From Eurosta solidaginis (lineage: Eukaryota; Arthropoda; Insecta; Diptera; Tephritidae), in NCBI RefSeq assembly GCF_040869045.1, contig NC_090319.1:382803601-382867600 (forward strand): a stretch of DNA of 64,000 bases. The letters run 5' to 3'. The position numbers and the translations under genes were made by a program. Below are positions 22,056 to 34,059 of the stretch, piece after piece; within the stretch, counting starts at the first letter, position 1; each line of letters begins with the position of its first letter. The notes beneath the pieces were generated by a model that was given only the letters and a program-made list of their open reading frames with translations, was not told the origin of the DNA and ran no database searches.

Positions 22056-24969
22056 CAATTTTTTTTACTTTTATTTATAATTGTGAATTGATAAATTCCT
22101 GGGAATACTGCACTCATAGGGCATTATGGACCTTAATGAAGGCATTTTACCTGTTATGGAATTATGTGAAGGCGTAAGATGTGAATGCTTCGTAAGGTAA
22201 GGACATATTATCCCGATTTTCCTTCAGGGCAGGTAAGTATTTGAATAGATTTCAAATATTATTTTGTGTTGATTTTGTTTTTGCTTTTAGTTTTTCTATT
22301 ACCGTTACTGCTGTTATGGCTTCACTCATCTAAAATAGCTGCGGAAAATTATACTGTTGAACGATTTTCACTTTGCGAGTTCATGTTTGTTTTTGTTTTA
22401 AGTTATTTTTGTCTGTTTTTCATGTTTATTTGTTTGTTTATTTGCAGTTTTAGTTCATAACTTTTGCTCGACTTAACTTCAATTTGTTTGCAATTGGAGA
22501 AATTAAGATTAGTCTATATGTACACACATATATAAATGTATTGATGTACATACACATATGTACATATCTCGCCAAAGGAAATTGAAAACCTTATCGTCGT
22601 GGCCGCCAACGAAAAGGGCAAAGGTGATTGTGGCAATAGAAAGCGTTTGCTTTCAAAGACAAACAATTTCCAAATTCTCAATTATTTATTGGCAAACGTT
22701 TATCTATTAAATAGTTGCAATTTGCTTAATGTTGAATGATAATTTAAAAAAGTTGTTAAGTTCTCAGGATAACAAAGTTCTTTGTATATTTCAAACGTGT
22801 TTAATTGTTTGAATTATCGAGAAAAAAGATGAACGCAGAAACTTTTGATTTGCTTCATTTTCTTTAGCTCTTATTTTTCTTCTTCTATGATAATTTATGG
22901 GGGAAGATAACTGACGTTTACCGCGTTTGGTATGAAGACTACTCGAGCAGTATTAACATAATTCGGAACGTTATTCAGTTTAATGCAACCCTTAAGGATT
23001 GTTCTCAGATATTCTACATTCATTCCACGTGTCATCTTCTGCATAAGACGGAATAACCCATTAAGACTAGGTAAACAGAAGACCACCTTCGATTTGTTAA
23101 TTTCACAGACAAATCATCAACAGATGCCACCACTTTCCATCCTGGCTTTCTATAATCGACGCCAGCTATAAAATCTGGTTTACTTGTTTTCTTAGATGAT
23201 GGACCTCCGGAAAGGTTGTAATCACATCCCTTAAATGTGATGCAGGATATCCTGGTGATTAGAAAAAGTTGTTCACATACGTTAATACTTGTATCAAAAT
23301 TGTGAAACTGGTGTTGTCCCAAGCGTCTGAACTAATTCATGATTTGAAAAGAATGGTTGTGGAATTCAAGGTGGAGTTGCCTTGCAACGGAGGTCATTAT
23401 CCTGAAAATGGTAGGCGTTTTGATAGACTCCGTATCTTACCAAGAAAAGACCTTGTGATTGTACACCCAATGATTTATCTACGAAGTGTTTTGGTCAGAG
23501 AACATGGAGTCGATAGTTGGGCCACTGATCGTTTGATTAGATCCGTATGTCTCGACACCGTGGCGTTGAGCCTAGAGAGGCAGGTACTTACGTTAAAAGC
23601 ATATTTATTACCCATATTAATTAAAAACATTTATTATTAATAAATTCCTATCATTTAACATTGCAGCAGTACAAGGTAATTAAATAATTAATATTATTTA
23701 TAACAAAAATTAGAACAGTAATAAAGTAATTAAAAACAGCCATTACTTTTCCAATTTCATGTTCTTAACTTAACTTAAATGTGGTCGAATATCTTACTCA
23801 AGTTACAGTTCGAATTATCTGCAATTTAATTAAATTGGTTTACAAGTTTTCAATTAAAATTATCACCACGAAACGGACACACACACACATAAATTCAAAA
23901 AGTTAGTATTACAATAAAAACACAAGAACAATACGGATAATAATAAACCAAAGAAATAAAATAGCTTTCAACAATGAAAGAAGGTTCAAAACAAAAAGAA
24001 GAAGCAAACAACATCGAAATCAAAAGCGAAATTAGATAGTTTATGTACAAATTACTAACAACAAAAATAAGATTAAAATCGTCTTTGAAGTTGAGCGCTT
24101 GTTTGTCTATACAAGTGCATTATACCTACAGGTGTATACGTATTCCATGTATGTATGTAGGAATGTGTGGGCGAATGCGCGTGTAAGTATTGCTTTTAAT
24201 CAAAAGCATTTTGTAACACTTTGTGAATTGGCCACCCGCGTCTGAATTCACATTTATTCAGTACAAATATCTATCTGCCTTTCCTAAGTATAAGTGTGCA
24301 TGTGTGTATGCATGTGTGTATACATTCGCTCGACTTAACTTGTAAGGATACTCATATCCTTTTCGGCATTCAGCAAATTTAACAGTTGTAAACAATGTCG
24401 GTTTTATCAGTTTAACGTTTTAATTTAACCAACTATTGTCCGCAATAGAAATCATGATATCGCCCACCAACAACATCAACAACAAAAACAATCAAAGTCA
24501 TTCACCGGTGTAGTAAAAGCAACGTTATAAACGCAGCCGCGCCGCCATCACCGCCAATACCGCCAACTGTATAGAATTACCAATTTGCAATAAAAAGGAA
24601 AATCGAGCAAAATGTAAAAGTCTATAAAAGGAAACAATCACGATTTGGCAGACGAAAACAAGCTAACAATAACCACAATAAAATGAACTCACTAGCTCTA
24701 ATATATTTGTATGTACATTAGGGTGGTCCTTATAAATCAGATAAGTAGTTTTTCCAACCTCACCTTTTCAAACGGTATAACCCTTTTTAGTGGTTTGTGT
24801 AATAAGTTAATAATAGAAAAACATATCAAAAGTAGAACGTGAGAAGCGTACTTTTTTAAATAATTTTCGAAATTTCAATTCAAAAAGTTTGATAGAAGGT
24901 ATTAAACTTAATGGGGAAGGTTTGTGAGCTAAAAACATATTTTTGAAATTATAATGTCCAAATGACACA
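22056..24969. other. Intergenic DNA with possible conserved noncoding islands
   Basis: 22570-22745 (CTTATCGTCGTGGCCGCCAAC, CTCAATTATTTATTGGC) and 24360-24660 (rich in CAACAACATCAACAACAAAA and CGCCGCCATCACCGCC) look non-repetitive, with homeodomain-type TAAT/ATTA words. A CA microsatellite is at 23878-23890. Except for the RT scrap at 22895-23110, there is no gene. Confidence 0.35.
22895..23110 (-). pseudogene. Possible LINE RT scrap
   Basis: The minus frame reads LRTILKGCIKLNNVPNYVNT then ARVVFIPNAVN, recalling the VPxxW..xRVVFIPKxG block before RT motif 1 in RNase H-type LINEs. Nothing else can be aligned with confidence on either side, although an open minus frame continues to 23322. It is weak but specific. 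Confidence 0.4.
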
Positions 24970-25600
24970 GAAAAAGTCCTCAGGTGATCCTCAAATGATC
25001 GCCAATAAACCCCTAAATAGTGTTGAAATCACGCCGAAATCAATTATGAAAAGGTTTAGAATAAACCGTTAATAGTTCAAAAAACAAACCCAAAAAAACT
25101 TTGAAATGGTCCTGATAATGTCCCGAACGTATTTCGAAATTACTTCAAAAACGGTTATTAGAAGATTCTCAAATGATCGCCAAATAAAATCTCGAAACAG
25201 TGACGAAATTATCCGGAACCAAGTTCGAAAAAGTTTGTAATGATCCTTAAATAGTCCCAAAAAACAATTCCGAAATGGTTTGAAATAGTCCCAAATTAAG
25301 TTGGCGTTGTTCAGAATTCATCGCTTAAGTATTTCCGAAATTAAAATTATTCAAAAATACTTCCAAAACACCGCCGAAATACCTCCAAACGGTTCTGGAG
25401 TGATCCTAAAATGAAATAATTACGAAATTATTTTATTTTATGAAAGCTTATATAAAAATAAAATTAATATATAAACTATAAATAAATGCAGCGCGAGCAA
25501 CGGAGGCTTTCGGCTGGAATCCCGAAATTAATTAGTCCCGAAAACAAGCAATGAGCCTTAAATAGTCCCAACTTGAACAAAAAATGATGATAAAATTATC
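24970..25600. repeat. Degenerate minisatellite, CCCGAAATAGTCCC type
   Basis: Repeated ATGATCGCCAA, AATAGTCCCAAA, CCGAAAT and TTCCGAAATGGTTTGAAAT units. Individual units are too diverged for a fixed period, but CCGAAAT and AGTCCC recur throughout. The small frames inside are incidental. Confidence 0.55.
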
Positions 25601-25644
25601 CTTAAGAAAACCCGGTCCCGATAACAACTCTACACAAAAAAACT

Positions 25645-25730
25645 TCCAAAAGTGTTTTGATGTTGCTTTTTCCGGGTGTTCAAACCAGGACCTACAGTGT
25701 GATAGGCGAGCACGCTACCCCCGCATGTCG
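25645..25730 (-). mobile_element. tRNA-derived SINE head fragment
   Basis: TGATGTTGCTTTTTCCGGGTGTTCAAACCAGGACC followed by GGCGAGCACGCTACC is the reverse complement of the SINE tRNA-like head. Body and tail are missing. Confidence 0.5.
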
Positions 25731-26042
25731 GGTAGCTTCTCCACTAAGCATTTTTCGCATTTCTTCGTTGGTAATTTTTTTATTGTTATAATTAAGGTCA
25801 AATTTTAAATATAATTTTTAACTTTTAAACAAAAGTAATTTGTATCGAACTTATAATTATTATTTTTTTTTTTACTTTTATGGTAATAGTCAAAAAATAA
25901 TTATTCAATATTGAACAATATTTTTTAACTCATTAACTTTGGGTGATATACAGCATATGTAGAAGTTAAGTGCTTTAAGCGAAACATGTCTAAAATTTTT
26001 TTGCAACCTACTACTAACTTTCCTAAAAATTACCCGGCCTTA

Positions 26043-26482
26043 AGGCTTGGTTTCCTCGAAAGCGGTGCCGCAATATAGCGGCCGTTACATAGCGGTAGAG
26101 TATGTTGTCAAAAATGTTGCAGTGTACAAGTAATTATGTGAAAACTAAGAAGACGATGAAGTTCACCGTAACGTTATATAGCGACATGGCCATCTTGACG
26201 GTAGAAACTCGTTCATCACCGTCAAAACGGTGAACATTTTGTCAAATAATTGAAATTATTTATAAAATAAAAAACAATTTTGAATTAAAATTTGTTTCTT
26301 GTACGTTCATTTAAAGAAAATAATAAAAAAAACACACAAAAATGCAAAGTTAAATTTTGCGAATCGTCTGCCGTAACTGTTCGTAGTTTCCAACAAAGCG
26401 TTGCCGCTGAAAACGGTGAGTATACGGGCCGCTTTTTTGCGGTCGTAACATAGCGGCACCGCTTTTGGAGGAAACCAACCCT
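26043..26482. mobile_element. PIF/Harbinger-like MITE with TSD TTA
   Basis: 440 bp. Left AGGCTTGGTTTCCTCGAAAG then CGGTGCCGCAATAT; right reversed AGGGTTGGTTTCCTCCAAAA then GCGGTGCCGCTATGT. That is a TIR of about 34 bp with few mismatches. TTA at 26040-26042 and 26483-26485 fits the TWA duplication of PIF/Harbinger. The interior is A-rich and non-coding. Confidence 0.75.
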
Positions 26483-26619
26483 TTAGACTTTTACTTTTAA
26501 ATCTTTTTAAGAAAAATGATTGATACATTTTTTGTAGCCCCATTATTAAAAGTCATAACCGTCACGGCCTCCAAAGAATAAATAAAAATATTCTAAATAA
26601 AATAAGCAACTTAGCCCTT

Positions 26620-26665
26620 TGGTGTGGTAGGCAAACACGCTACCATCACACAACGGCGGACACCG
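26620..26665 (-). mobile_element. tRNA-derived SINE head scrap
   Basis: GGTGTGGTAGGCAAACACGC and ACCATCACACAACGGCGG match the reverse-complemented head with an A-box remnant only. The match is too short to say more. Confidence 0.4.
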
Positions 26666-27531
26666 AAGAAAAAATACTTGAACTTTTTATGATCACTCAT
26701 ATTTCGGGCAACTAGCCAGCAAATCCTGCCACTATTTCTGTTGAAATGTTCGTCGTAACTGGCCTTCCATATGCCATGACCAAAGATCCCTGTTTCTCAT
26801 ATGACTTTTATACGGTTTTGTATATGAGGATGCAATTTCTAAGATGGCTACTGATAACGCCGATTTTGAATTGTTGCTCTAATGCAGCCATCATATTTGC
26901 CCATCCTGTGCTGTTGAAAATATTTTTTACTTCTCAAGTAGCAAAGAGGAAAACTCGTCTAAATTTGGGGTTACCTTGTTGTATATTATGGGAACCTGCA
27001 TGACTTCTGAGCGCATGTTCAATGGCTTCTGCTGAGATTTCTTTTGACCCTGGGACCTTATTGTTTTAAAAGCTTCTCGTAGCAAGTTGTAACTCTGTTT
27101 AGACGCCGTTTTAATATCTTTTATTGTTTCTCTCCAGCCAGGTTCCCTGAACGTGGTCTACCAACTACCAAAAAGACAAACGAAAAAAAAACCAGTTTTG
27201 CTCAGCAAAAATATTGCAGCTCAGTAACAAGCAAAATCTGTACAAGATGATAGCAAAGCGAACTCAAAACCAAATTATTTCAAGCCTCAATAAGATGACA
27301 TGTGTGTACCGTTTTTGCTTTGCACAGGACCTCGTACTGGCACCGTTTATTTTGCGAAAATTTTTAATTTTTCACTTGATTTTCCAAATAGAAAGCATTT
27401 TCCACTCGTTTCTAAATTAGCTGCATTAGTATATGTATTTCAAAAATATAAACCGAAATATATAGATATATATATTTGTATATACGTAAATGTATGTTTA
27501 CTGTACATATGCGCGGTAATTTTCTTGTATA
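26666..27531. other. Intergenic DNA, nothing recognised
   Basis: Contains an unremarkable 85-codon frame (26746-27003) without a domain, and AT-rich TATA-like words around 27460-27500. Confidence 0.4.
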
Positions 27532-28119
27532 CCCTTGCAAAAAATAGTGCAACTAATCCCTAAAGAGGGCGGTATCCGATTGATCTCTTTTGTCTACATT
27601 GGGACATAACTGATTCCCTCTAATCCCATTTGGGTATAGTTGGGACTTGTCGTGTTGTAGCCCATTTTAGGAAACAAAAAAAAAACGGTAACGAAGTGAG
27701 TCAAATAAAAAAGATTATAGGTGATTGATTCGAACTATTTAAGAAAAATTTGGAGCCCTATCGGTAACCTATCGTCGACCCATATCTCTTGGAATGAGTT
27801 GGCGACTTAATAATTTTTTTACATAGATGTATCTAACAATTTTTTGCAAGGATTTAATATTGCGTTTAAAATGTTCATAACCTCGTAACACTTTTTGATG
27901 AGAAAAGAGATTAGTCTTCATACGTTCCCATATTGATACAAAGGGGATTGGTCCTATCGTTCCCGTTCGGGTGTAAATGGGTACAATTAGTCTCTTCAAA
28001 GGACATTCTCAAACAAAAGGGAACATTTCGACGCATACAAAGAGATCAAAACTGACAGCCGCATACTCCTTTGCGACTCATCCTGGACTCATCCTAGACT
28101 AATCGCATTTTTTGCAGGG
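27532..28119. mobile_element. TIR element with CCCTGCAAAAAA ends, copy 2
   Basis: It begins CCCTTGCAAAAAATAGTGC and ends, in reverse, CCCTGCAAAAAATGCGATTAG. CCCTAAAGAGGGCGGTATCC and CTCTTTTGTCTACATTGGGA match copy 1. At 588 bp it is longer than copy 1, mainly because of extra central sequence. It is non-coding. Confidence 0.7.
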
Positions 28120-29347
28120 ACATCAACAATGAAGTGAACAGATTTGTATGTATATTTGTATAGTTTGCTCAAAGGACCAAATTGGCAGCCAATAAAATTG
28201 TGCGAATGTATTCGATCAAGGGATAAAGCGAATTAAAGTGAATGTGAAAATCGTATTAAATTTCTTAAGAAAAGAAAAAAAAAACAAATGCGCAGAAAGG
28301 AAAAGTAAAGTTTACTTTATATTGACAGCAGTTAATGTCTTTGATAGTTTTATATGCCGCAGGCCAAACCAAGGCAAGGATAAACGCCATTGAGAGAAAT
28401 CACAGCGACACGGCGTCTTATAGGGAAAAATAAACACACACATACACAAAGTACACCTCATTATTTAATTTAAGTTTATAATTTGTTCAACGTTACATTT
28501 GAGTCTGATAAAAAACAATAGCACCACGGGGTTACGCTCAGTAGCATAGTGAAGATCGCGCTACCGAAAACTTAGACCACCCGCTGTGACATTGATGCTA
28601 CTCACTTATAAGACTACCTTTTTGTATACTGACACTTGTGTTAATCTAAAAACAAAAAAAAAAAACAATGTAATAAAAAATAGAGATATACATTATAAAA
28701 TGTATGTATGTACATGCGCAGCTCAGCGTTCTTTGCAAAAATGTTATTGAAAGATGCGCTTAAATCACGTCAACATCGCTGTTAATCTCTTCCTCCTGCT
28801 GCCAAAGCTGCTTTGTAGTTATTTTTCTAATTTAAACTAAATCGCATAATTGCAAATAACAAGCCAATACCTTATTTATTATGCCTGCAAAATGTTTGAA
28901 GTGTTGTTAATAAAATGTTTATGTGTATAAGTATGTGCCAGCGTCGGTGTATGATGAGATAAAAATCAATTTGCCGCTACAACATAAAAACCGCAATAAA
29001 ATTACCTTTGCCAAGCTTAATATCATCAATGATACCACATTCAATTTCAACATACTGCCAATATCTACTTTTTCCAAGAAATCCCAGTGGTATGCCCAGC
29101 AACCTATAAACGGCAAACTTCAGCCCTCAACAAACTAACCCTCAAATTGAACGCTATAAATGTTGCAGGACGAGGGGAGAACAGGCGGCTACAATAATGC
29201 CAATAAAATTAGGAGCGCGCCAATGAAAAATGGACTTTCACATTTCACCGTAATATGTATGTACTAGGGACATCTTCCTAACAGAAACTTAAATGTAATT
29301 CGCGCTTTTATGACACCATCAAAGTATCTCAAAAAACCAAAACAAAA
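28120..29347. other. Intergenic DNA, nothing recognised
   Basis: AT-rich unique sequence with short A runs (28640-28680) and TAATTTAAACTAAATCGC words. No domain or RNA gene. Confidence 0.4.
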
Positions 29348-30272
29348 CAAGTAAGGACGGGACTGTCTTCGGCTGTGCCGAAGACTTCATACCTTTCATG
29401 AATGGCGCTGAACAATAATCGTATCCCATTCGTAATCTCCAAATAATCGGATGTATAAGATAAGAAATATATAGTGAACAGATGTACATACCTAAACGAT
29501 TTTAAGATAAATATAAAAAAATGGCAAAAAACCCTCTTATCTGAACGATTGGTTGTATGGGATATATATTATATATAGCTCCGATCAAAATGATTTTCTC
29601 ATGAAATCTTCTATGATATATTAGAAAAAACCCACCAAGTTTAACGTTTTTATACTGGAAATTAAAGGAGAAAATGCCAAAAATCTTTCTATCTGAACGA
29701 TCGGTTGTATGGGATATATACTATATATAGCTCCGAACAAAGTGATTTTTTCAGAAAATCTTCTATGATATATTAAAATATATATAACCGAGTTTCACGT
29801 TTATACTTTCTAAATTAAGGGAGAAATGGCCAAAAATGTGTCTATCTGAACGATCGGTTGTATGGGATATAACTATATATAGCTCCGATCAAAGTGATTT
29901 TTTCAGGATATCTTCTATGATATATTAGAATATATATCACCGAGTTTCACGTTTATACCTAATAAATTGCGGCAGGAATGACCAAAATCGTCTTATCTGC
30001 ACGATCGGTTGTATGGGAGATATATGTTATAGTGGTCCGATCCCACCGGATCCGACAAATGTCTAATATAATACAGATATCTCAAAATTTGAGGGACTAG
30101 TTTGCGTTCAAACAGACAGACGGACGGACAGACGGGCATAGCTATATCAACTCATATCATATATCGCCCTGATCAATTCGGTATACTTAATGGTGAGTCT
30201 ATCTTCTATATTTCTCAACGTTACAAACAACGGACCAAAGTTAATATACCATTTCATGTTCATGAAAGGTAT
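29348..30272 (-). repeat. Array-bearing repeat family 2, copy D
   Basis: Read on the minus strand it begins with ATACCTTTCATGAACATGAAATGG (near 30272), runs through a 4-unit tandem array and ends with the hairpin CTTCGGC-ACA-GCCGAAG, then GTCCTTACTTG at 29348. On the plus strand the array landmarks GGTTGTATGGGATATAT fall at 29551, 29703, 29856 and 30007, a period of about 152 bp. CAGACAGACGGACGGACAG is a short microsatellite beside the array. The hairpin and CTTACTTG end match family 1 although the bodies are unrelated. It is non-coding. Confidence 0.75.
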
Positions 30273-30640
30273 AAAAAATAAATTGAGGTCATAAAATTCA
30301 AGAGCTTTGGAAAGTTTTAAACGAAATAAGTTGCTAGCATTTTCCAAGACAAAATGGCAGTAACAAACTCCATTCATTTATTGAAAAAATACAGCAAACA
30401 AAACAAAATGAAACAATCTAAATAGCAGGGTTACATGATTTACTAGGAAGACCCCGTATAATCTTGCGGGAGAGCGGTTCCAGACAGTTTCTGAGTTGTG
30501 CGCAGAAATAAGTAAAGCTTACGACCAAATAACAGGGACAGGAAACATTTAATAAAGGGCCCTATTCTTATTGGTGTTACCGACTGAGGGAGAGACTGAA
30601 AAATCGTTTATTTGACTCATTACCTTAATGTATATCTATA

Positions 30641-31756
30641 CTGGAGCGAACAGAAAAATAGCAGTGGTAATTTTTCCAAATTTCTTCAGATAAATTTATC
30701 TTCCACTAAATGTTTGGGAAAAAAAAAGACGACAGCTGTTTCAATTATAACTTGTATATCTCTTCAAAGCCTTTTCTTTTTGTATTTTGGATATTTGAGG
30801 AAAAAGTTTCTATGAATTTGAAAACGGAAACTATGCAAACCAATATCAAAAAAAGTTTGGAAACTAGGGAAAACTTTATGAAAATTTTATATTTTTTTTT
30901 TATTTGGAGTTCTTTGATTTTTTTTGAGTAGCACAAACAATTTCAATCTAACAAAGTCCAAGTTCTAGATTACTCAAAATTCACTATGGGAAATAAATAT
31001 TCAGGTGTTCTCATCCCACTGAAGTTTTCACTTATTCTGACAAGTTCGGCATGCACATTTTAAAGGGTTGTCTATCGTACAGAATTGCCTTTGAGTTCTA
31101 CTACGATCGAAGTAGATTTTACTATACGTTTAGAAATATTATAACTATAAAAGCCGCTACTAGAATTGTGTAGCCAAAAGATTAACGTAACTTTGTATTT
31201 CCCAAAAGAATATAGAAAAAATTTTGCAGAAAACAAAATTTTTGGAGATTTAAAAATTAAGCAATTAATATTGAATACTTTTGTAATACAAAGGAATACT
31301 GGAAAATAGAACTACAGAAAAGGTTAGGTTATGTTGTTGACATTCATATTCATATGTTGAAAATTCATATTCATTTTTGACACATTTTTTTCTGAAAAGT
31401 GTTTCAGATTTTCTTTTATATAAAAAAATATGTTCACATTTTGTGGGGAACAATATATAAAAACACCCTTCGGAAAAAAACAATTCAAATTTTGAGAGAC
31501 CTATAATTGGTATTTTGTACATTAAAATTGATCGGTTCACAAAACTGCATACTCAAAAAAATTATGGGAACGCTAAATACAGTTTTCGTAATTTTCGTAA
31601 AATTTTCTTGCACAGTCGAATTCTTCCGAAAACGTTTTTAAGTTTGGTTTGCATAGTTTTAGTTACTAAATTCATGGAAGTTTTTTCATAACATATCGAA
31701 AATAAAAAATTTTATTTGCGAAATTTGACAAAAACTGGCACTGCTGATCTCTGCTG
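30641..31756. mobile_element. Probable Tc1/mariner-like non-autonomous remnant
   Basis: Left CTGGAGCGAACAGAAAAATA then GCAGTGGTAATTTTTCCAAAT; right reversed CAGCAGAGATCAGCAGTGCC then AGTTTTTGTCAAAT. The ends align imperfectly over roughly 45 bp, and TA lies on both sides. The 1.1-kb interior has only short open frames, none with a recognisable DDE motif. The imperfect TIR keeps confidence moderate. Confidence 0.45.
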
Positions 31757-32571
31757 TAAATGTATACATTCGGGTGGTTTTTGTAAATCATATTAACGGT
31801 TTTCCAGTCTCGCCTCTTCAATAGGTAACATCGCGGTTTTAGGATTATCACACAGAGGTAAAAGTAAAGGTTTCTTCACGTCTTAACCATTTCAAATGTG
31901 GACCAAACTTTTTACTTATGTGACATCGCCAACAATTGTATTTCGACTTTGGGCTCTAGAAATCTAAAATTTTCATTTTACTTTTTGAGTCTCCATAAAG
32001 AAGTCTTGAACTGTACTCCTACACTCCTTAATCATCTCCTTTCGGGATACAAATATATACATAAGTGATGATTTTTATTTGGTACAACAGGACGAAGGGG
32101 TGAGACTTGGAATATCGTTTATTAGACTTATAACAACCACCCCATTGTACATCAGCACTCGTTTCCAACGATAGCAAGAATGTGGATTGATTACACATGA
32201 CGATAAATATTAGACTGAGAAATGACCCTGCATATATCTCTCTGAAGGTCTTCGGTGAGCTGAAATCGAAACTGGTGTCAGATTTGTTTCTGGTTTTCGA
32301 GATATTTATACCCAAAGATGCGAAAACTTAGTGTTTCGGCTATTTTTAAAATCTGTTTTCTTTAGGGAAGTATTTACGACTGTAACACAACTATTTTCTG
32401 TGTACCAGCACTCTGCTACAATTTGCTTTATAAGGGTAAAGTTAACGCTAAGAGTCTAGGCATGTAGAGATAATCAGTAAGCCAAAGGTCATGGAAGCTA
32501 CCTGCGCCATGCTTCGTTCTTAGCAATGAGATGATAAAAAAAATACTTAGCACGATTTACCTCCTAAGATA
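31757..32571. other. Intergenic DNA with one short shared repeat
   Basis: GGGTGGTTTTTGTAAATCAT and TTTTCCAGTCTCGCCTCTTC near 31771-31820 resemble GGGTGGTCCTTATAAATCAG and TTTTCCAACCTCACCTTTTC at 24721-24775: two copies of an uncharacterised repeat. The rest is unrecognised. Confidence 0.4.
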
Positions 32572-32885
32572 TTAGAGCTTTTCTTCCGATTTGCGTCGTG
32601 CTACTTTAAATTTTTTCCACAAATTGGCGAGACGGGACCCAGATGTTTTATGCCGACTCCAAACGGCATCTGTAAGGCAGTTAAATTTTCACTGAGAAGC
32701 ATTTCATAGCAGAATAACACTCGGAGTGTTTCCCAAAGTACGGGTGACCCCACTTAGAAAAACTTTTGCTAATTGATAACTGATTTCTCAATTTTATGAT
32801 GTTGGTTTTCCGGGACTTGAACGCAAGACCTTCGGTGAGGCAGTCGGAACGTATTATCACCACACTGCGGCGGCGGTCCAACGCA
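32572..32885 (-). mobile_element. tRNA-derived SINE, copy 3 (diverged)
   Basis: On the plus strand CTTCCGATTTGCGTCGTGCT opens the tail side, then ATGCCGACTCCAAACGGCAT, GCATTTCATAGCAGAATAACACTC, and the tRNA-like head (GGGACTTGAACGCAAG...CACACTGCGGCGGCGG). Many substitutions relative to 51426-51795 show an older insertion. Confidence 0.7.
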
Positions 32886-33174
32886 TTCGCCCCCCACCCA
32901 GCCTTCTTTTTAACCCCTCTGCAAATCCTTCATCCATTCCATTTTTTTTTTCTTGCCCGCCCTTCCCTTCTAACTAGATAGTTCCCTTTCTATTTTTCTG
33001 AGCCCCACACCTTTTCCGTCATATTTTCCCGCTTGCACTACTACTCCTTCCGTCTTTTCTTTTCCTGCCCTCTCATGATAATTTAAATAAGTCTTTCTAT
33101 TTTATTTCTTCTTGTTCATTCTCTCCAACTTCCCCTTCCCGTTCTCCATATTCATTTCCACATTTGTGCCACAT
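32886..33174. repeat. Pyrimidine-rich block, left part
   Basis: The plus strand is almost purely C/T for long runs (CTTGCCCGCCCTTCCCTTCT, CTTTCTATTTTTCTGAGCCC). It is continued at 33363-33640 after the inserted jockey fragment. Confidence 0.5.
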
Positions 33175-33362
33175 TGTTGTTGTTGTTGTTGTAGCAGTGC
33201 TTCGCCCCATCCAGCGTTGGTTCCACATTACAATTAAAGAGATGGTTGGTGTCATGTGGGGACATTTGCAAGCGGGACGATTTTGTATATCAGGGTTGAT
33301 TGTGGATAGGTAAGAATTTAACCTGTTACAGTATCCAGATCGAAGTTGAGCTAGAGTGACTC
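33175..33362 (-). mobile_element. 5'-truncated jockey-like LINE 3' end with internal deletion
   Basis: Reversed, it reads AGTCACTCTAGCTCAACTTC, TACCTATCC...CCTGATATACAAAA, TGTCCCCACATGACACCAAC and GGGGCGAAGCACTGCTACAACAAC. The same blocks occur in 20730-20880 and 20985-21015. The roughly 105 bp between GTGGAACCAACGC and the 3' UTR are deleted. It sits within a pyrimidine-rich block. Confidence 0.75.
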
Positions 33363-33645
33363 GTGTTTCTTTTTTCCATTCTTCTTATTTCCGATTTCCC
33401 TTTTTTTCGTTCCCAAGATGGCCACTCTTTTAACTCTAACTTATCTCTCCCATCCCTCCTCAGTTGCCTCCTTATTTTGCCCTTTATTTCTCAAATGGTG
33501 GTCTGCTGCTATATTGAAATATTTATTTTATTTTCCCTCCACTTTCATTAATTTTCGCGCCCTGCTTCCCAATTTGTCCCTCTCCCTTATTTAGCTCTTC
33601 CTCATCCCTTCTCTTCAATGTTTCTCATTTTTAGGAATACCTTAC
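33363..33645. repeat. Pyrimidine-rich block, right part
   Basis: Continues the C/T bias of 32886-33174 (TTTCTTTTTTCCATTCTTC, CTCTCCCATCCCTCCTC). No unit repeat is clear. The open frames 33363-33551 are products of the bias. Confidence 0.45.
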
Positions 33646-33689
33646 CATTACACGATGTCTCATTGTTGCTTAGATTTAACGAAATAGAT

Positions 33690-33960
33690 TTCTTTCTGAT
33701 ACTGGAATGGCACCACCCACTTTTCCAAGATGCCTAACTGTTTTACCTTTAAGAAACATAAATGCATAATAAATATATCTTTATAAAGGTTTCACATTTC
33801 CTTCTCACTCTCTTCTCTCACTTCCTAAATCTAAGCATGATAGGCTTGAAGATAGAACAAATTAAATTAATTTCTGTACTGTGGGCGTGGTACCACCCAT
33901 TTTGGTTAATGACTGAGATGAAAGCATCAACTGAGTGGGTTGGTGGCAACTAAAGTAGTT
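33690..33960. repeat. Possible fragment of a GGCGTGG-type repeat
   Basis: GGAATGGCACCACCCACTTTTCC and GTGGGCGTGGTACCACCCATTTTGG resemble the GGGCGTGGCACCGCCCACTT blocks of repeat family 1. No family 1 terminus is present, so this may be a relative. Confidence 0.35.
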
Positions 33961-34059
33961 TTTGGTTAAAGGAGGCGTTGATTATAAATCAATTAGAGTG
34001 CTCATTTCTAAATAGACATTGGTACATAAATGGTGACTTGATCACATTAAAGGGATTCA

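Noticed and set aside
23269..23640. A 123-codon plus-strand gene
   Set aside because: Open but without a domain, codon signal or splice context, and next to an antisense RT scrap.
30612..31540. A transposase gene in the mariner-like remnant
   Set aside because: The open frames are at most about 91 codons with no DDE or helix-turn-helix motif.
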